Below are positions 24,449 through 38,500 of a stretch of 64,000 nt of DNA, piece by piece (within the stretch, counting starts at the first letter, position 1; each line of letters begins with the position of its first letter). The DNA is from Macropodus opercularis (Eukaryota > Chordata > Actinopteri > Anabantiformes > Osphronemidae), in the NCBI GenBank assembly GCA_030770545.1, contig CM061096.1, positions 15,419,501-15,483,500 of the forward strand. The letters are read 5' to 3'. The position numbers were made by a program, and so were the translations under genes. A model generated the notes under the pieces. That model searched no databases and was not told the origin of the DNA. It saw only the letters and a list, made by a program, of their open reading frames with translations.

Positions 24449-25966
24449 TATGCGCACGCTCCCATTCCCAACCCACATCCAGCCAAATCCCAGATGATGT
24501 CAGAACAAATTAAGTGGCAACGCGCCTCGTTGGGAGAGCCAGACTTCAGGCGGCGTATGACAGAGAGATAAGGAAAGAGAGAGAAGAGAAGAAAGAGAGA
24601 AAGAGCGAATATCTCCACATGGTCGGGCTGAATACAGATGATGTGAGAAGATGAGGAATGCTGGGTAATTTGTGTGACTTTCCGTCCTTGGCGTTTTGAT
24701 GTGTCACTTACAAGTAAACCTGAGAGCATATTCAGCAGGGAACCAAGCGACGAATCTGCCAAACTGGGTCACATGAAAGCTTGAAGCAGATCTTTTTGGG
24801 CTGCTGCTTGTAGGCGGCGCCAGCTTCATTGCCAAGAGCACCTCTATTTGTGGACTACGCCGTACTTCCTGTTGATATGGAGTCCGTGGCAGCCCACTTG
24901 TGCTTTAAGTCAAGTCTACAGACGCACGCTTTGGCTAGTGTCACGGTAACAACAGAACGTAGAACTCACAGGTAAGAGTAACAAATGAATGCTGAAAGAT
25001 TTATTTAAACAAGACACACGGGCCAATTCTGTGAGTGCCATATATACATATCAGTCAGTTAGTCAAAAATGTATTTATATAACATTTTGAATGCATGAAA
25101 ATTCAGTTCATATCCCTCCATCCCTACAAAAACACATCTAGAGAAATTAGTCTGGAGTTACAGAGTGACGTCACACGGCCCAGTCTATAAAAAGCCCTTA
25201 TATAAGCTGAGTAGTCAACAAATTTCACGGCAGACAAGTGGTACAGCATACATATATACACAAGTAGTACGTAGCAATCCAAGGCAGCCTAATGCTGCCG
25301 TCACAAAGTATCATGGAGCAACATATGACTTTTTTTCTCAGTTTTTTCGCAGATGCAAAAGCTGTACAAGAAATCACTGAATCTGTCTTTCGTCTTTCAG
25401 CGAACGTGTCGGCAAAGCTCTTGGATACGATGCATCTTCTTTTAACATTAAATACATGAGTGCATGTGTAATGTACCACACAACGAAACCCTGGACAGCA
25501 CGAGCTTCAAACATACGACATCCTCTGGTGGTAGGGAAGGACCGAGTCGAAAATCTGGAAGCACTTTTCACTTTCCATTGGTCAAATAAACATTTTTGTT
25601 TTTTTTAAGAAGTACAAACCCCCCCTGACAAAACAGAGAAACAGTGGAACCACACACCGTAATCTATATATTTCTAGGGATCATGGGGCCTAAGTATGTC
25701 TACCAGGTTGCATTCAGATAACCTGTAGTAGAATACTTGCATTGTTTCTTTAACATAGAGGAAGTTGTACAAACAACAGTCAGTCAGCTCTGAACAGAGC
25801 AAGCAATGCCGCAGTCTGCTTATCAGGAGAGACTGAGTTCACTCAACGCCGATGACGCGGAGCATCACTTAGGTGAACTCAGTTTCTGCTGATTCAAGGC
25901 TTTTGGTCCTGTTTCATACCACAACGTGGTGGACATGGAATGGAAGATATAATTAGTGTTATACCT

Positions 25967-25987
25967 TGTGTGTGTGTGTGTGTGTGT
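25967..25987. repeat. (TG)n microsatellite, short
   Basis: About ten TG units. Confidence 0.85.
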
Positions 25988-28900
25988 TTGTGCCATGTGT
26001 TCACGTATTTACATTGTCCATGAGAGACTCGGCCTGATTCGTTCAGCTTCACCAGGCGCTGGTTTCAGGCAGTGCTTTGCCTGAAGGGAGTCACAGAAAT
26101 CCATCCAAGATCCGGCGCCCGATGTTCGCAAGACGTGAACAGGTGTCCCCGTCTGCAGCACATCAGCGTGGCTGCTGTGCGCGACTGTGGCGCCTCATCC
26201 CAAAGCGCAACGCGATAGTCAAGGAGCAGCTCACGGCGCTCCTTTAATCTCTGTTGGCCAATCACTGCGAGCTGCGCCAGCCGCCGGAACGCGAGTCGAG
26301 AAGAAGTCGACGTCTCTTTCACTTTGCCGGGAGCTTATCCTCAGGCTCTGCTTGTCCTGAAGCAGTTGCTGTAAATCCAGAGTTGTTTATTATTACACCA
26401 GCATCTCGAACCTCAGCGGTTCGGTAGCTGAAAAGGTGCCGACTCCAGCAGAAACTCTGACGGTGAACGCTAATTGTGCAATTCAGAGGAAAGACCAACG
26501 TCATCTCCAACCTCAGACGCGTCTATTTGTTTTAAAACATCATGGAGATAAAACCCAGATGGATGTGTCAAAGACAAAGGGGAATGAAAAGCAGCCGTCG
26601 ACATCCCTTCGCTCGCTGCCAAGGCCTCTGCTGAGCCCATTCTTCTGTTCATCTGTCCTCGGTATTAAGCCTGCACTCGTTTATTGCTTTACTGACGCAT
26701 ATTGCTTGTTTACTCACTGTCATTGCTCGTTTGCTCTCAGCCTCTAATGCATTGTGAGTGATTAAGGACAACCCCCACAGAACATTTTGGTAGGGCTTTT
26801 AGAGGCCAGAAAGCTTTTCATATGAAGTGACCCAGTAAAAGTGTGGCACCTCGTGGGAATAAAAGTCAAAGAGGCGCCGAAGCCACGAAGAAGAAACCTG
26901 CTGCAACATGGGACTATGCGCAACGCCATCGATGAGCCTCGTTCTCTGCTCACCCATCAGCAGGCCTACCAGGTTCAGCACGTCTGAGGTAGAGTGTAGA
27001 AACCAGCAGCGTCACTGTCTATTGCTCATTTACTCTCTCGGCATTCGGCCATAAAATCAAGATGCAAATTGGGGAATTTGGTGGGTTTTTGCGTGCACAT
27101 AAAGAAAAACATCAGTTAATTCAGGAATAAGTTCACTTCATTTTTAAGAAAACATGTAGGCACAGGAAAAATATATTGCAAATCATCCGGTTCTTCAGGT
27201 CCCAGCCTGTGTTTGTGATTGAATGTGTGTGGGTGCGTTGGTGAACCAGGGAGGAGATCTGGACCAGCTCTGTCATTAATGACACATATTATATGACAGT
27301 ATCATGGTTTCTAACAGCTGGGAGCACCTGGCACCAAGCACTAAACAAGCCAGGGTGAGGTCAGGGTGAGGTTGGGGTGGAGATGACGAAGACGGACGGA
27401 AAGAGAGAGAGTGAGAAAGCTGGAGTAGGAAGAAGTGCTAAATAGTGTGTGACTGCTGCTGTTCGCTGAGGTGCCGGGACCTGTCTGATGTGCCAAGCGC
27501 AAGCACTGCAGCCGAGCTGGTGTCCTTACCAAAAGAAATGAAGGGCAATGCAACCAGGGAGGTGCTGCTCGGTGCCACTGCCGTCCCAAATGGTCCACAT
27601 CTGGATCTACACATTTAGGGTAACCGGCAGCTCGCATCATGCGAGCGCTGATGGCTGCAGGTACAGGGAGGCCTGGGAGAGGAGCAAACGTCTTTCAGCC
27701 CAACGCAGCCTCACCAGTTTCTTTTGGTAGACGCTAACCACATGCTCACATCACACCTTCAGATTCGGTCCAAAAACAAAAAACACACCAAAATCCTGGT
27801 GAGACAGCTTAAACCCACAACCTGCCAACAGTGTCTCTTTCTACTCCTTATCCTGGATGTAGTTATTTGGAAACAAAGACATGACTGGGTTTGGACATAT
27901 TAACATATTCAGTGTCGAGTCGCTGCCCACAACAAGAGTCTTGAGTCCATATGTTCGTTTCATTCCGGAGACACAGACTGAATGGGTTCAAGTTGAGCTG
28001 CCCCAGTGTCAGAGCACTGCAATCATGTCAGCATTGCAGCAGTAAATCCACACAGCGGGAAGATGTGCTCACCACTATCTCTTCCGAGAGAAACAAACGA
28101 ATGGGCTCAGCTGTTAAATCCACGTCCATGCAAACAAATGGATTTTTGCCGTAGTGTCACCTCCTGGTCTGAGCGTCCTGCAGGCTGCGTCCACGCTCTC
28201 CCTTTGAACAGACATGGACTCTTTTGGCCTTTTTGGGACTTCGAGTCACATCCTGCGGTTTCATTAGACGTAAACAGCCACAGCAGAGGTCACGTGCTCA
28301 CAAACCACTTGCTTATTCACCCCCCGGTTTCTGCTGAGCCCAGTGTGTGGAGCCTGTTCTCTCTGACACCACTGGAGACCTTCTGTAGTTTTTGACAAGC
28401 GTGTTGTGTGCATATGAGAGCACATGGCTCAGATGTTTCTCGTCTCGTTTGCCCCTGGCGGGAGATGAATACCCTCGCCACCCTTCTCTCTCATATGAAT
28501 TGCCAGGCTGATATCTGACTCTCTGTGGGGCTCGAGGGCACCGGGAGCTGACGAGCACTGTGCTGATGGGAAAGAGAACCAGCTTCTCCGACTGTCTGGG
28601 AGAGCGGGCTGGTTCGCAGGGTGGACTGGGTCTCGTATGTGGGATTTAAACATTTGTGCATGGAAGAGCAGGGTGTCTTTGAGGTGTGAGTTCTGCCTGC
28701 ACACTGAGAGGCCGCTCAATTATTAAGCAGAGCGGCCCGGTTCAAAGAGTCACAGCCAACAGCTGCCAGTCGGCCACATTCACAGCGTCTGTGCTGCTGC
28801 TGATTTGATCCAGCGGCCTTAGAAGAACACAAGTATCACGTCAGTTTTCACACTGTCAACAATGAGGAAAATGTAGTTAACAAAAGAGTTAACAAAATCC

Positions 28901-29009
28901 AGATACGATATTAGCCTGTCGCCGTTACGGCTGTGGATATAAAAGATATCTGAGCATTTCCCTTCCCTTAGTTATCTCCTCGTCTGCCTGCATCCATTCA
29001 CCCCAGTGT

Positions 29010-29509
29010 TCAGACTGTCACTTCTGTCTTGCTGTTGGTGGGCAGCCCCTTGTGCTTTGGGTGCATGTGGGGCGAGTGGCCGTAGGCCAGCGGCTGCGAG
29101 AAGAGCTCGGGAAGTGTCTCGATGCTGAACTGCCTCTTGTTGGAGTAGGCCTGGCGCCGGCTGTTCTGCTGATGCAGCGGCTGGTGCTGCTGCTGCTGGA
29201 TGGGGTGGTGCGGCGGCGGCCCCTGCAGCGTCATGTGGGGGGCCGCTGGGTGGTGGATGTGGCTCTTACTGGGGTCCCACGCTTTGAAGGCCGAGCTGGA
29301 GGTGAGCGGGTGCGTGTTGGTCTTGGAGATTTTAGGCTTGGGGATCTGAGAGGCGTTGATGGTGATGGCCAGTGGCGCATGGATGTCAGGCGGCGGGAGG
29401 AAGGGCTTGTCCTTCGGATGGAAGTTGATTGGCTGGAAAGTGGGCGGGGACTGGCGGTGGGTGTAGTCTACCATTGGGTAGCTCTTGTAGTAGTCTCTGG
29501 TAGTCGCAT
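29010..29509 (-). CDS. Shisa-type gene, last coding exon
   Basis: The acceptor is CATCATCCAG before ATGCGACTACC, and the exon enters at phase 1. It encodes about 165 residues and stops at 29012-29010. The tail is proline/histidine/glutamine-rich (HHPIQQQQHQPLHQQ), then FSIETLPELFSQP and the C-terminal EVTV. A 179-residue open frame on the opposite strand (29052-29591) is a shadow created by this GC-rich exon. Confidence 0.9.
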
Positions 29510-32500
29510 CTGGATGATGGGTGAAGGCAGAAGGACAGGAGAGAGGGGCAGAGCGAGACAAGAGGTTAATTTGTATCATGGTTTCATTTGAAAACGAAGC
29601 AGATGTGTTTTGATGATGGAGGTGATGTGTGTGAACCTACCTAACCATGAATCAGCAGCAACGAGATAAAAACCCTGAACTGCCAAACGTCTCAGCGGGT
29701 TGAAGTAACACATGCAAAGGTAAAAATACCAACAGCACCAGAGAGGAAGCAAACCACAGAATAATAGAAAAAGCAGCTGAGTGAGTGGGAGATTTGTCAG
29801 GAATAAAAATAGAGCGGGTTCAGCGTGTCAAGTCCGATTAGCACCAGCTCCCTGAGTGGAACTCGACTCGGCTGTTTGGTCATAACCACTGAACCACCTC
29901 ACGCACACTCTGCCCTCAAGACACCGACAACCTTGTTTTCTTAGCCACGTTTTACAGTTATGCGTCTTTTTCCTGGACAGACGCAAGAAAATAAAATAAA
30001 ATAAACTCCCTCTTTTTGTGATTATTGCCTGCTTGTCCACTCATCTTTATCTGTTTTTCTCATAATACAACCGAATGCAGCCGCCTTCGGCCTGTATTGT
30101 ATTTTTAATGTGGGCCTGATATGATCTCGATTACTTTCCAGACAGGAACATAATAATAACAGGATTGGGTCAATAGTCGGGTCACAAAATGCATCACGAT
30201 AATTTGTATTGAAAACCAATGAATGTGACCATGTGTGTTATATCACGATGGATAGTGCAGCATGCGAAGCTGCACAATTTGAACTTGAATCGGTTGAATT
30301 CTCTGGGTCGACTGGAAAAATCTGGGATGGCACAGAAACGATGAATTAAACAAACGCTTGGCTCCCACAAGGACGACGGCTGCAGCTGCGTGAGCGTTTC
30401 CACGCGCTGGCAGCAGGGCCACCTGACAGCAGAGTCCTCGGTGACGGCGACCACTTCACAGAGTCGCCATCTGCTCGCTCTCGCTTCTTTTCTACTGTTT
30501 TGTTGTCTTCAACAACATCAGCCCCACCTTTTATCCCGCGGCAGCCCAAAGCGAGGCCCGTGGGCCCGATCTGGGCCACTGCATCATAACTGCATGAGCA
30601 GTTTGTTTATGATGGCATTTCATTACGTTTGAAGAGAGAGAACCTGCTTGTGTTACGTTCTGAAAATAATCCACGTTCTCCATCCTCCAACTCTCTTCTT
30701 CTTTTTTTGAATCTTATGAATCCTCACAGTTAGTTCACCCTAGATTCTCACCTACACCTTCTCAAACTGTCACTTTTCTTTGTTTTCTCTGATGAGTGTG
30801 TCTGTGTTGACACTGCATCACATGAACACTTTATGAAATGTTCTTACACCTGCGCTGTTGCTTTTCACTGACATATTCCATGACCTCATTACTCCAATCA
30901 TACGCGTTTGCATATATGTCAGATGGAAGCGCTTATTTTTGGAAAAAGTCTCGGAAGCACTGCGTGGCCACGCTTTCTGTAAATAAATGTACAATTTGTG
31001 AGTTTCCACCTCATTAAAATCCTGTGGAGAAGAAAAATTCCAGAAGTGCATTGCTTCGTGTTTCCTCATTAGTCTCCATGGGGCCATTGATGGCAGCCTG
31101 TAGAGGAACCTTCTCCTGAAGAGCAACATGAAAAACGACTTTGAACCAGAAGAACCTTTTCATCTTCAAAGACACCTTATGGGGATTTGGAGATCACTTC
31201 ATTTCACGTAGACCTAAACCCACTAACATTCACATATCATAGGACCTGAAGCGCAATCTGAAGATTACAGCGACCATGTGACAGCGTTGCTCTTCTAAGA
31301 CCTTTTGTTCCTGTTTGGAATTTAATTAGGCCGTCTTGGCCCAGGACTGGGAGTCCTAGCGTCCTGGCGGTCAGTGCATCACACCCTCTTGGAGAAAATC
31401 CCTCCACCTTCTGCTGTGTTGTCTCTTTTGTAGACCTAACAGTCTGGAAACCAGCCTGGGTGGTGCCTCATCAGCTACGGTGAACCAGGTCCCTGCAGTC
31501 CACAGCTGATCTTCTCCCTCTTCTGAACTAACCCTTGTCGTCTTTAAATCACATTCTCGCGCTGCCACTTTGAACGTCCTCATTTCAGTTTGCCGGGAGC
31601 CGAGTTGTGCTTCAGCTCCAGGTTTGCTCTCGCTGCATTTCCTGATCGTTTGTTTTTCACTTCACGATTTAAGAGATAAGTCATGAGCTGTGTATCACTG
31701 CATTAGGTGCTGATGTGTTTGTACAGATTTCAGAAGCAGCGTGGTTCCAGGTACCTGCGGCTCCACCTGGCATATGGTCCGTGCTGCCATCCAGCCTGTT
31801 GTATGTCCTAGCCATGACTTTGTCCACACAGCCAGGGTCTCTGGACCCAGCAGCTTGTTTATTGCTCAGCAAGAAAACCGATAAGCATGTGTGAAAAGAA
31901 GTGTGGATCAGAGAACGTGTATTTTTCTGCTTATACTCAGTGACCAGTTAAAAAGTCTATTCTTCCTCTGCTAATATTTGACGCTTACTGACAAACACCA
32001 TTGATGTATTCCCGCTATCTTCCATCCCACAGAGCACCTCAGCAGCTCCTTAAACAACTGGGAGACATGTCTGGGATGAATGAAGTCGTTCCCAACAGGC
32101 TGTTGCCCAGAGATATCGCGTCTTTAGAGCAAACTGGTATCTGTTTGCCTTGCACACGCGCTTTCTTTGCAGTGCATGTTGGTTCTGTTTCCTGCTGAGT
32201 GTTAGATTGGAAGACTGATCCAACCCTCGCGTCTGTTTATGTAGTAAATATGAGACAATCAGACCAGCAGAAGTTTACCTGAGCATCCAGTGGAAGCAGT
32301 GAGTCTGGCTCATCCAAGACTCACAAAACTGAGCATCTTTAAAGCTGGACTGGTGTATTTACTGACAGACGCGAATCTCTTCCCACGACAGAAAGTAAGA
32401 CAATAAACAATATTTAGAATCGAAGAGTGTTTGGAAAAGGGTGTGTTTGCTGCTCGATGTGAGAAAATGCAGCGTATGAGTGTTTGTGTGGCGACTGCAT

Positions 32501-35500
32501 CATTAGGAGCATGTGGAGCCAGAGGATCCCTGACGGCAGAAAGCTCAACACACCAGAACCGTCCTGGGACAGAAAACAGTGTGTGTGTGTCACCAGAAAG
32601 AGCAGCTCGTGTCGAGCCCAGAGAGAACGAGGGGAGCTGCACTTCAGCGTGCGAGGGATTGGTTATTTGGAAGCATTTCTCATCATTCAGTCGATGGGGG
32701 AGGCGTCGCTGGTGCTGCAATCTGCCTTTGTTTCTCACTCACTGAGCAGAATAATGAGATGAGCTTCTCTGTTTCCTCCTCTCATTATATCGGCCTCCGT
32801 GTTCACTCTTTATTTCCGTTTAGGTCTATTCTCGTCCAGTCTAATCCCAATTATTATGACTACTTTACCAAAAGAAACATGAGGATCTGGGAACGTCTGC
32901 ATTTGATTTTGTCACCTGTTTGTATCCATATTATGAATCCAACTGCTTCTTTCCTATGTCTGACCCAGACAGGACGAAGCGGTGCCACAGACAGCTTCGT
33001 GTTTCATGTGGGCTGTTCATGACAGAATAAAACCACCTGAGCTGTGTTTTTGATTTTGCGCGTCTGCCTCTGGCTCCTGTAGCTGCTAATCTCCTGCCTG
33101 GTCATAATATATACATCACCGCTGCGGTAATGCAGTTATAGTGAGGCTGAGGTAATTCCAGCCTCAGCACAGTGACATGAATGACGATCTAACATGGCTG
33201 CTTCCATTATCCTAATGGGCACTCGCTCATCCGCTCGGTGCGTGCGTCGGTATGTGGACGTGTCCTGTTGTACGCTTCATCATCGGCACAGAGCGATGTT
33301 TATTCTGTACAACAACCGGCACTGACCTCTGTGGGGTGAGCCCACATCAGTACTTCCATCCATTTATTCACCTGCAGTGGATCATCTGATGTTCTGTGTG
33401 TGCTGCACACGAGCTGTTGTCAGGCTGCACTTCTCTGTGTTTGTGCGACTCACCCATGGCCTTGAGCGAGGTGTACTTGTTGAAGCCGATGCCCAGGTTG
33501 TTGTGAGGGTGAGACAGCGCCATGGCAGGACCCAGGGGAGACAAGGCTGCGTTGTTCAAATGATTATGATCTAAGGGTCGCAGGAAGGGAGAGAGATTAA
33601 AAATACAAAGACAGACGAGAAAATGCAAATCAGTTCCCATCACTTAATGGAGCGATTCAGGTGACACTGATGTTTTTCTGAGTCTCTTCATTTTAACGCC
33701 GCCTGCCTTAAGCGTATCCACATCCAGAATGTGACATAAGATGCTCTTTCGGGGAGGATGGCCGTAACGATTAGCTGAGGCTCAATATCCATTTGTGCAT
33801 TTCTATCTCCACTCATGACATAATGTTTCTGCTCAAAAGAACAAACATATCCACAAAGCCTTTAGACGTTCAGGTCAGCCAGGACACAGTTACGGAACAC
33901 GGGACAGCAATGTGTGCAAACAGTTTACGTTTGAATCTGACACAGCAAACAAACATTACATGAGATCGCGAGTGAACACAGACAACAACACGGCGACAGT
34001 CTGTTTATATTCCTGTCAACCAGCTGCTCCTACGAACAGGACACGTGATGCAGAGAAGCTTTTTCTCACGTTAAGGAGGTTTTGTCGATTCCGTTCTGCA
34101 GGTCTCTGCCTGCGTGTCCTGTATGTCTGAAGCACATTCTGATCAGCTAAACGCAGGTTACTTAAGAACATTTATCCGTCCTTGCTCAGGCTGCATTAAG
34201 TAATTGCATTAAGTGATTGGCATCGTTTTATGCTACTATCAATGGCTCATTGATTGTGTGTGATCACCTGCTGACTCCTCCACCTGCCACAGCTTTGAAG
34301 TCTAGTACCTAGACTTACTGTAGGAAGAGGATGTATTCTCTCTGACTCCTTGCTGCTATTAGTAATGATGTAAAAGCGTCTCAGTCTTGGAGTTGAAAAT
34401 GTGAGATAACAATGTGGACACCAATGTTCCAAGAAGGATCTAAAACCCCCTGAGCTGTGAGGAGGAACGAGGTCAGATTACCTCACTTCTTACAAAGTGT
34501 GGTCTCTCCAGAAGAACAAGAACAAGAACAAGAGCAAGAAGCAGCAGCACACACACATTCAAACACAAAGACCTGACACTTGCATCCACTCGTGATGACT
34601 GAGACGCATCAGCGAGGATCAAGCGAGGAGGAAAACGGCAGGAAGAAAAGCCAGAGAGCGAGGGAAGTGACACCGGCGCTGACTGATTGAATTTGAAATA
34701 GATCTTCACTTCACCGTGTAATTGATATGCAGCGATGATACGCCGCGTGTCGCGAGCAGCGCAGGGAGGCTCCACTGTGTGTTGTAATTTGAGGCGTGCT
34801 TAACTGCATGCGTGCGTAAAATGGCTGGTGGCACCTGCTCCCATTGCTCATTCACCTACCATCACTTTAAAAATAAATGCGTCAAAGCTTCAAACCGTGA
34901 GAGAAAGAGAAACTTCATGAAAAACAATAAAAATGTCCCACATTTCATCCCACAACAGTGGAAATGATGCGACAGAGAGAAAGGAAACAGCGAAATTGAC
35001 AATCTGGAAAGGATTCGGTTGGACCAGGGGCTGGAGACCAGAAGAGAGAGATGGGATGTAAAAGAAGAAGAAGAGAAGAGAGGGTTCAGCTTCCTCATTA
35101 GGCTGGACATGACAGAGCACGTCCATCCATGATGGCGTCATTTCACCAGGAGCAAGTCACCATCAACATGTTAGGACTTTCTCAATGCAGTGTCTGACTG
35201 AGAGGCCTTTCCTTAACCTTCTTTAAAACATCACCTGACACAACTTATAAATGCTAATTCACTTAACTGCTGCTTTGGGGAAATCACTTTACTTAATTAG
35301 TATCACTTAATTTAACTGCAGCGTATTTACACATCAAGCAGATATAAAGTAAATTAGCATTCGTTTGGATTCTATCTGACAAATGTCCACTAATCGCCAC
35401 GAACCCTAAAGGGAAACAGCTGTAAAAATAAACCAGTGTTTCACAGGCAGCTGCAAACGTTGTGCAAAGGTTTTTGGGGCATTTTCAGTTAAACAGATGA

Positions 35501-38500
35501 CAAAAAAAACACAATGAGTGAAGGAAGACTGAAAAGATAAAAAGCTCAGGAGAACAAAGAGGAACCACAGAGTGGAGCCATCCTCATCCTCATGCATTTG
35601 CACGTTGATAATGAGATACACCAGCACGCCAGACAACAAAGTTCAGTCAGAGTGAGCAGGCTGACAAGAAATGTCTCAGCTTCGTGAGACCAAAGGACGT
35701 GTTCTCTCCACCATCGTGGGACCACCCGGCTGAAGAGCGCTGCTGAGCGGCGTGGGGATCGCCAGACAGCGCTCGCTGGCAGAGCAGAGGCGGGAGGGAC
35801 TGGAACCCAACGCTGGCAGCCACTCGAAGCCGGGGCAGGGACACGAAGAGTGGTGGGACGTCTACTGGTTTTTGGTGGACCATAAATAAAATGGGAAGAA
35901 TTAGCTCAATGCAACTGCAGTAAGAGGTTTGCAGCCTTTTGAGGAGACAAATGTCTTGAAGAGAGGAGGTTCTGGTCTTGCTACAAGCATCGCAGCCAGT
36001 GTGACTCATCTTCAATTCTATTCTTTATGACTAAAAACATATTTATGAGTCGTAGGAATAAAAGAGTCGTCTGAAGGAACATTTACTGTATCCTTCATGC
36101 GTCTGTTTCCATTTTAAGACGTCGTGTTCGCTTTATGAGATGTCAGGTCACCGGTCGGTTTAACGCAGACGCTTCCTGTCTCAGACACTTTGCTGTTGTC
36201 AGGCCGAAAGAGAATAATTTGCTCCCTGTATTCCGTATTCGTGAATAAATTCTCTGTGCTTGTCCTACATTTCCAACGTGTGTGAGTGTAAGTCTGTGCG
36301 CCTGTTTTTTGATGTTTCTTTAGCGCGGAGGCCTCGGAGGAGAAGCCCTCACAAGAATTCAATACAGAGAAGCGCAGGAGGAAGGTATGCGACGGCGCGG
36401 CGTGTCCACACGCTGTGTCTGTTGGTTGTGCGTGTGTGAGAGTCGGTCGCCGTGTCTCCAGTGCGTCTTACATGCGTGTGCGCTGTTTATTGTAGCCATC
36501 GCATGTGCATCGCTGCCAGCGTGCATTTGTTTTTGTTTGCATGTGTGTGGGTGCAGGCAGGCGGCAGAGCACCGCTGGGTGATGGCCTAATTCAGCAGGG
36601 CTCAGCATCAAAGAGGCTGCCAGGGCTTCAGCCAGCCTTACTCTGACATGGCTACCGTCACAGGGAGAGATGGACCGAACAAGGACGACGAGTGGGGAGC
36701 AGAGGCGGAGAAAGGGAGTCATCTAATGCATGAGAGCCGCGCAGGCTACTGGAAGAGCAGCTAAGTACATGTCACATCACTTTCTGGTAGGAGAGGCCAG
36801 GCCAGGCAAGTTTACTTTACATCACTGAAGTAACTCACCAGCTGTTTAACAGACTCGCCTGCCTATGAGAACAGCTAGCAGCCAGTTAGCTCAGCTTAGC
36901 GTAACAAAAGCAGACAGAAGATCTGAGACAGCAAACGCGAATGGGATCAAAACTCTAATCTGTGAAAGCCAGTAAACGTCAGACATTAAAGCACATGGTT
37001 AATTTACTGCAGTAAATGCATGGTTGTACACAGAGAATCGTGTCTTTTTGCTAAATTGTCGTATGGCGTCACATGCACACGCGTGTTCGGCTCCATCGCT
37101 GCAGGTCTCGCGGCATCTTCCAGTGCTGAAGTAGGAGGCGTGTGACATATGGCCTTCCTTCATTAATATCAGCCTCAGTGTGCATTCAATGCGCTGCAGT
37201 GTCTGTAAATCACGCAACCAGCACATCCAGAGAGCATCAGCAGATGCTGCTCAGCCGAACTCTCATCTTTCGCTCCACTCTCCCTCCTCATGGCTTTTAA
37301 TCTCACATAGTTCGTCACGTTAATGTTTCTCATCATGCAACTCTTCTTTCATCCCCATGTCACCTGCTTCTTGCTGTAACTCTTTCCGCCTGTTTTGTTC
37401 TTTGTCGGCGAGTGTGGGGCAGCCCATCTGTTGGCTGAGCAATAAAAGCAACGTGTGGCGAGCACGCATCCAGCTTTGACATTTCATATTATGAAGACAT
37501 ATGGAAACACGCCGAATAAAAAGATTAGGGAATGGTAATATTTACTTTAAGTCAACACATCTAGATGAGAGAACCGACTTCACCTCTGGTGTAAATAATG
37601 GCACCAGTTTGGCCCAATAACAAGTCACACACCTAAAAGCTAATTTCAAATCAAAAATTGCCACTGAAAGTGACATTTCTGCCTGCGTCGCTACAACTGG
37701 AATCACCAGAACCTGCACGTTCATAAGAAGCACATGAAGCGAGTCTAAAGCCTAGAGAGTCTAGTCACATGCTGGTTTTCACTCATCTTAAGCTCCTCAC
37801 TTACCCACTTTCTTTCTTTGTACATGAGCTAAATGGAGTAAAGTGAGACATTTCACTTTGCCGATTCTCCCTGCCTGCCTGCCACCCATCCCTCTCTCTC
37901 TCCTTATTTCCTCTTGTACACTCTGTTTGCAGGGTAAACAAGGGCTTATCCCAGGATAACACCATTATCTTCTGCCTTTAGCCCACACATTGAAAGCATT
38001 GAGCTTTGGCTGCCTGTCCGCTCAGCACTTTATATAATGCAGTGGACTGCTACGTACCGACACACAGACACACACAGACACACACAGGACTGGAAATAAA
38101 AACCAGGGAAAGACATGGGAAAGACATGCGGGACTGGTCACAGACAGTATAGACAGTACATTTGACTTTTGAATCTGATGACAGTGGGAACAAACTGAAT
38201 CAGATAATGTTTCTGTGAAGATGCTTCTGCTGTGGAGACTCTAATGTGAGTCAATACTTGACCAGTAACTTCATACAGAGGCCATCTGGAAACACCATAT
38301 GCAGCATTTACACACCTGTAATAAACACAGCAGTGCAGAAACAGGATCCACATGTTTAATGTTTTGTCCTCGAGGGAAGCTCTAACATTATTACGAGCCT
38401 CTGCAACTGGGAACAGTAATATGAGTGAAACGCTTGTAGGGTTACTGGGTTTAAAGGTGATATTCACACCTCACCGCTAGCAGACCCGGAGCAACATTAG

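Larger units (their letters stand above)
21140..29009. other. Intergenic sequence and possible long shisa 3' UTR
   Basis: No coding exon was recognised. The right part follows the shisa stop codon on the minus strand. Minus-strand AATAAA candidates lie at 26690-26695, 26386-26391 and 25000-25005, which would give 3' UTRs of about 2.3 to 4 kb. Which one is used cannot be decided from sequence. CA/TG repeats are at 23319-23355, 24430-24448 and 25967-25987. A purine-rich run lies at about 24565-24608. Confidence 0.4.

Noticed and set aside
29052..29591. A 179-residue open frame on the plus strand
   Set aside because: It lies antisense to the shisa last exon. Its arginine/valine/glycine-rich sequence is the expected shadow of a GC-rich coding exon, and it matches no family.
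35766..35790. A possible third RE1 half-site (AGACAGCGCT)
   Set aside because: No matching left half (TTCAGCACC-like) occurs at the required spacing.
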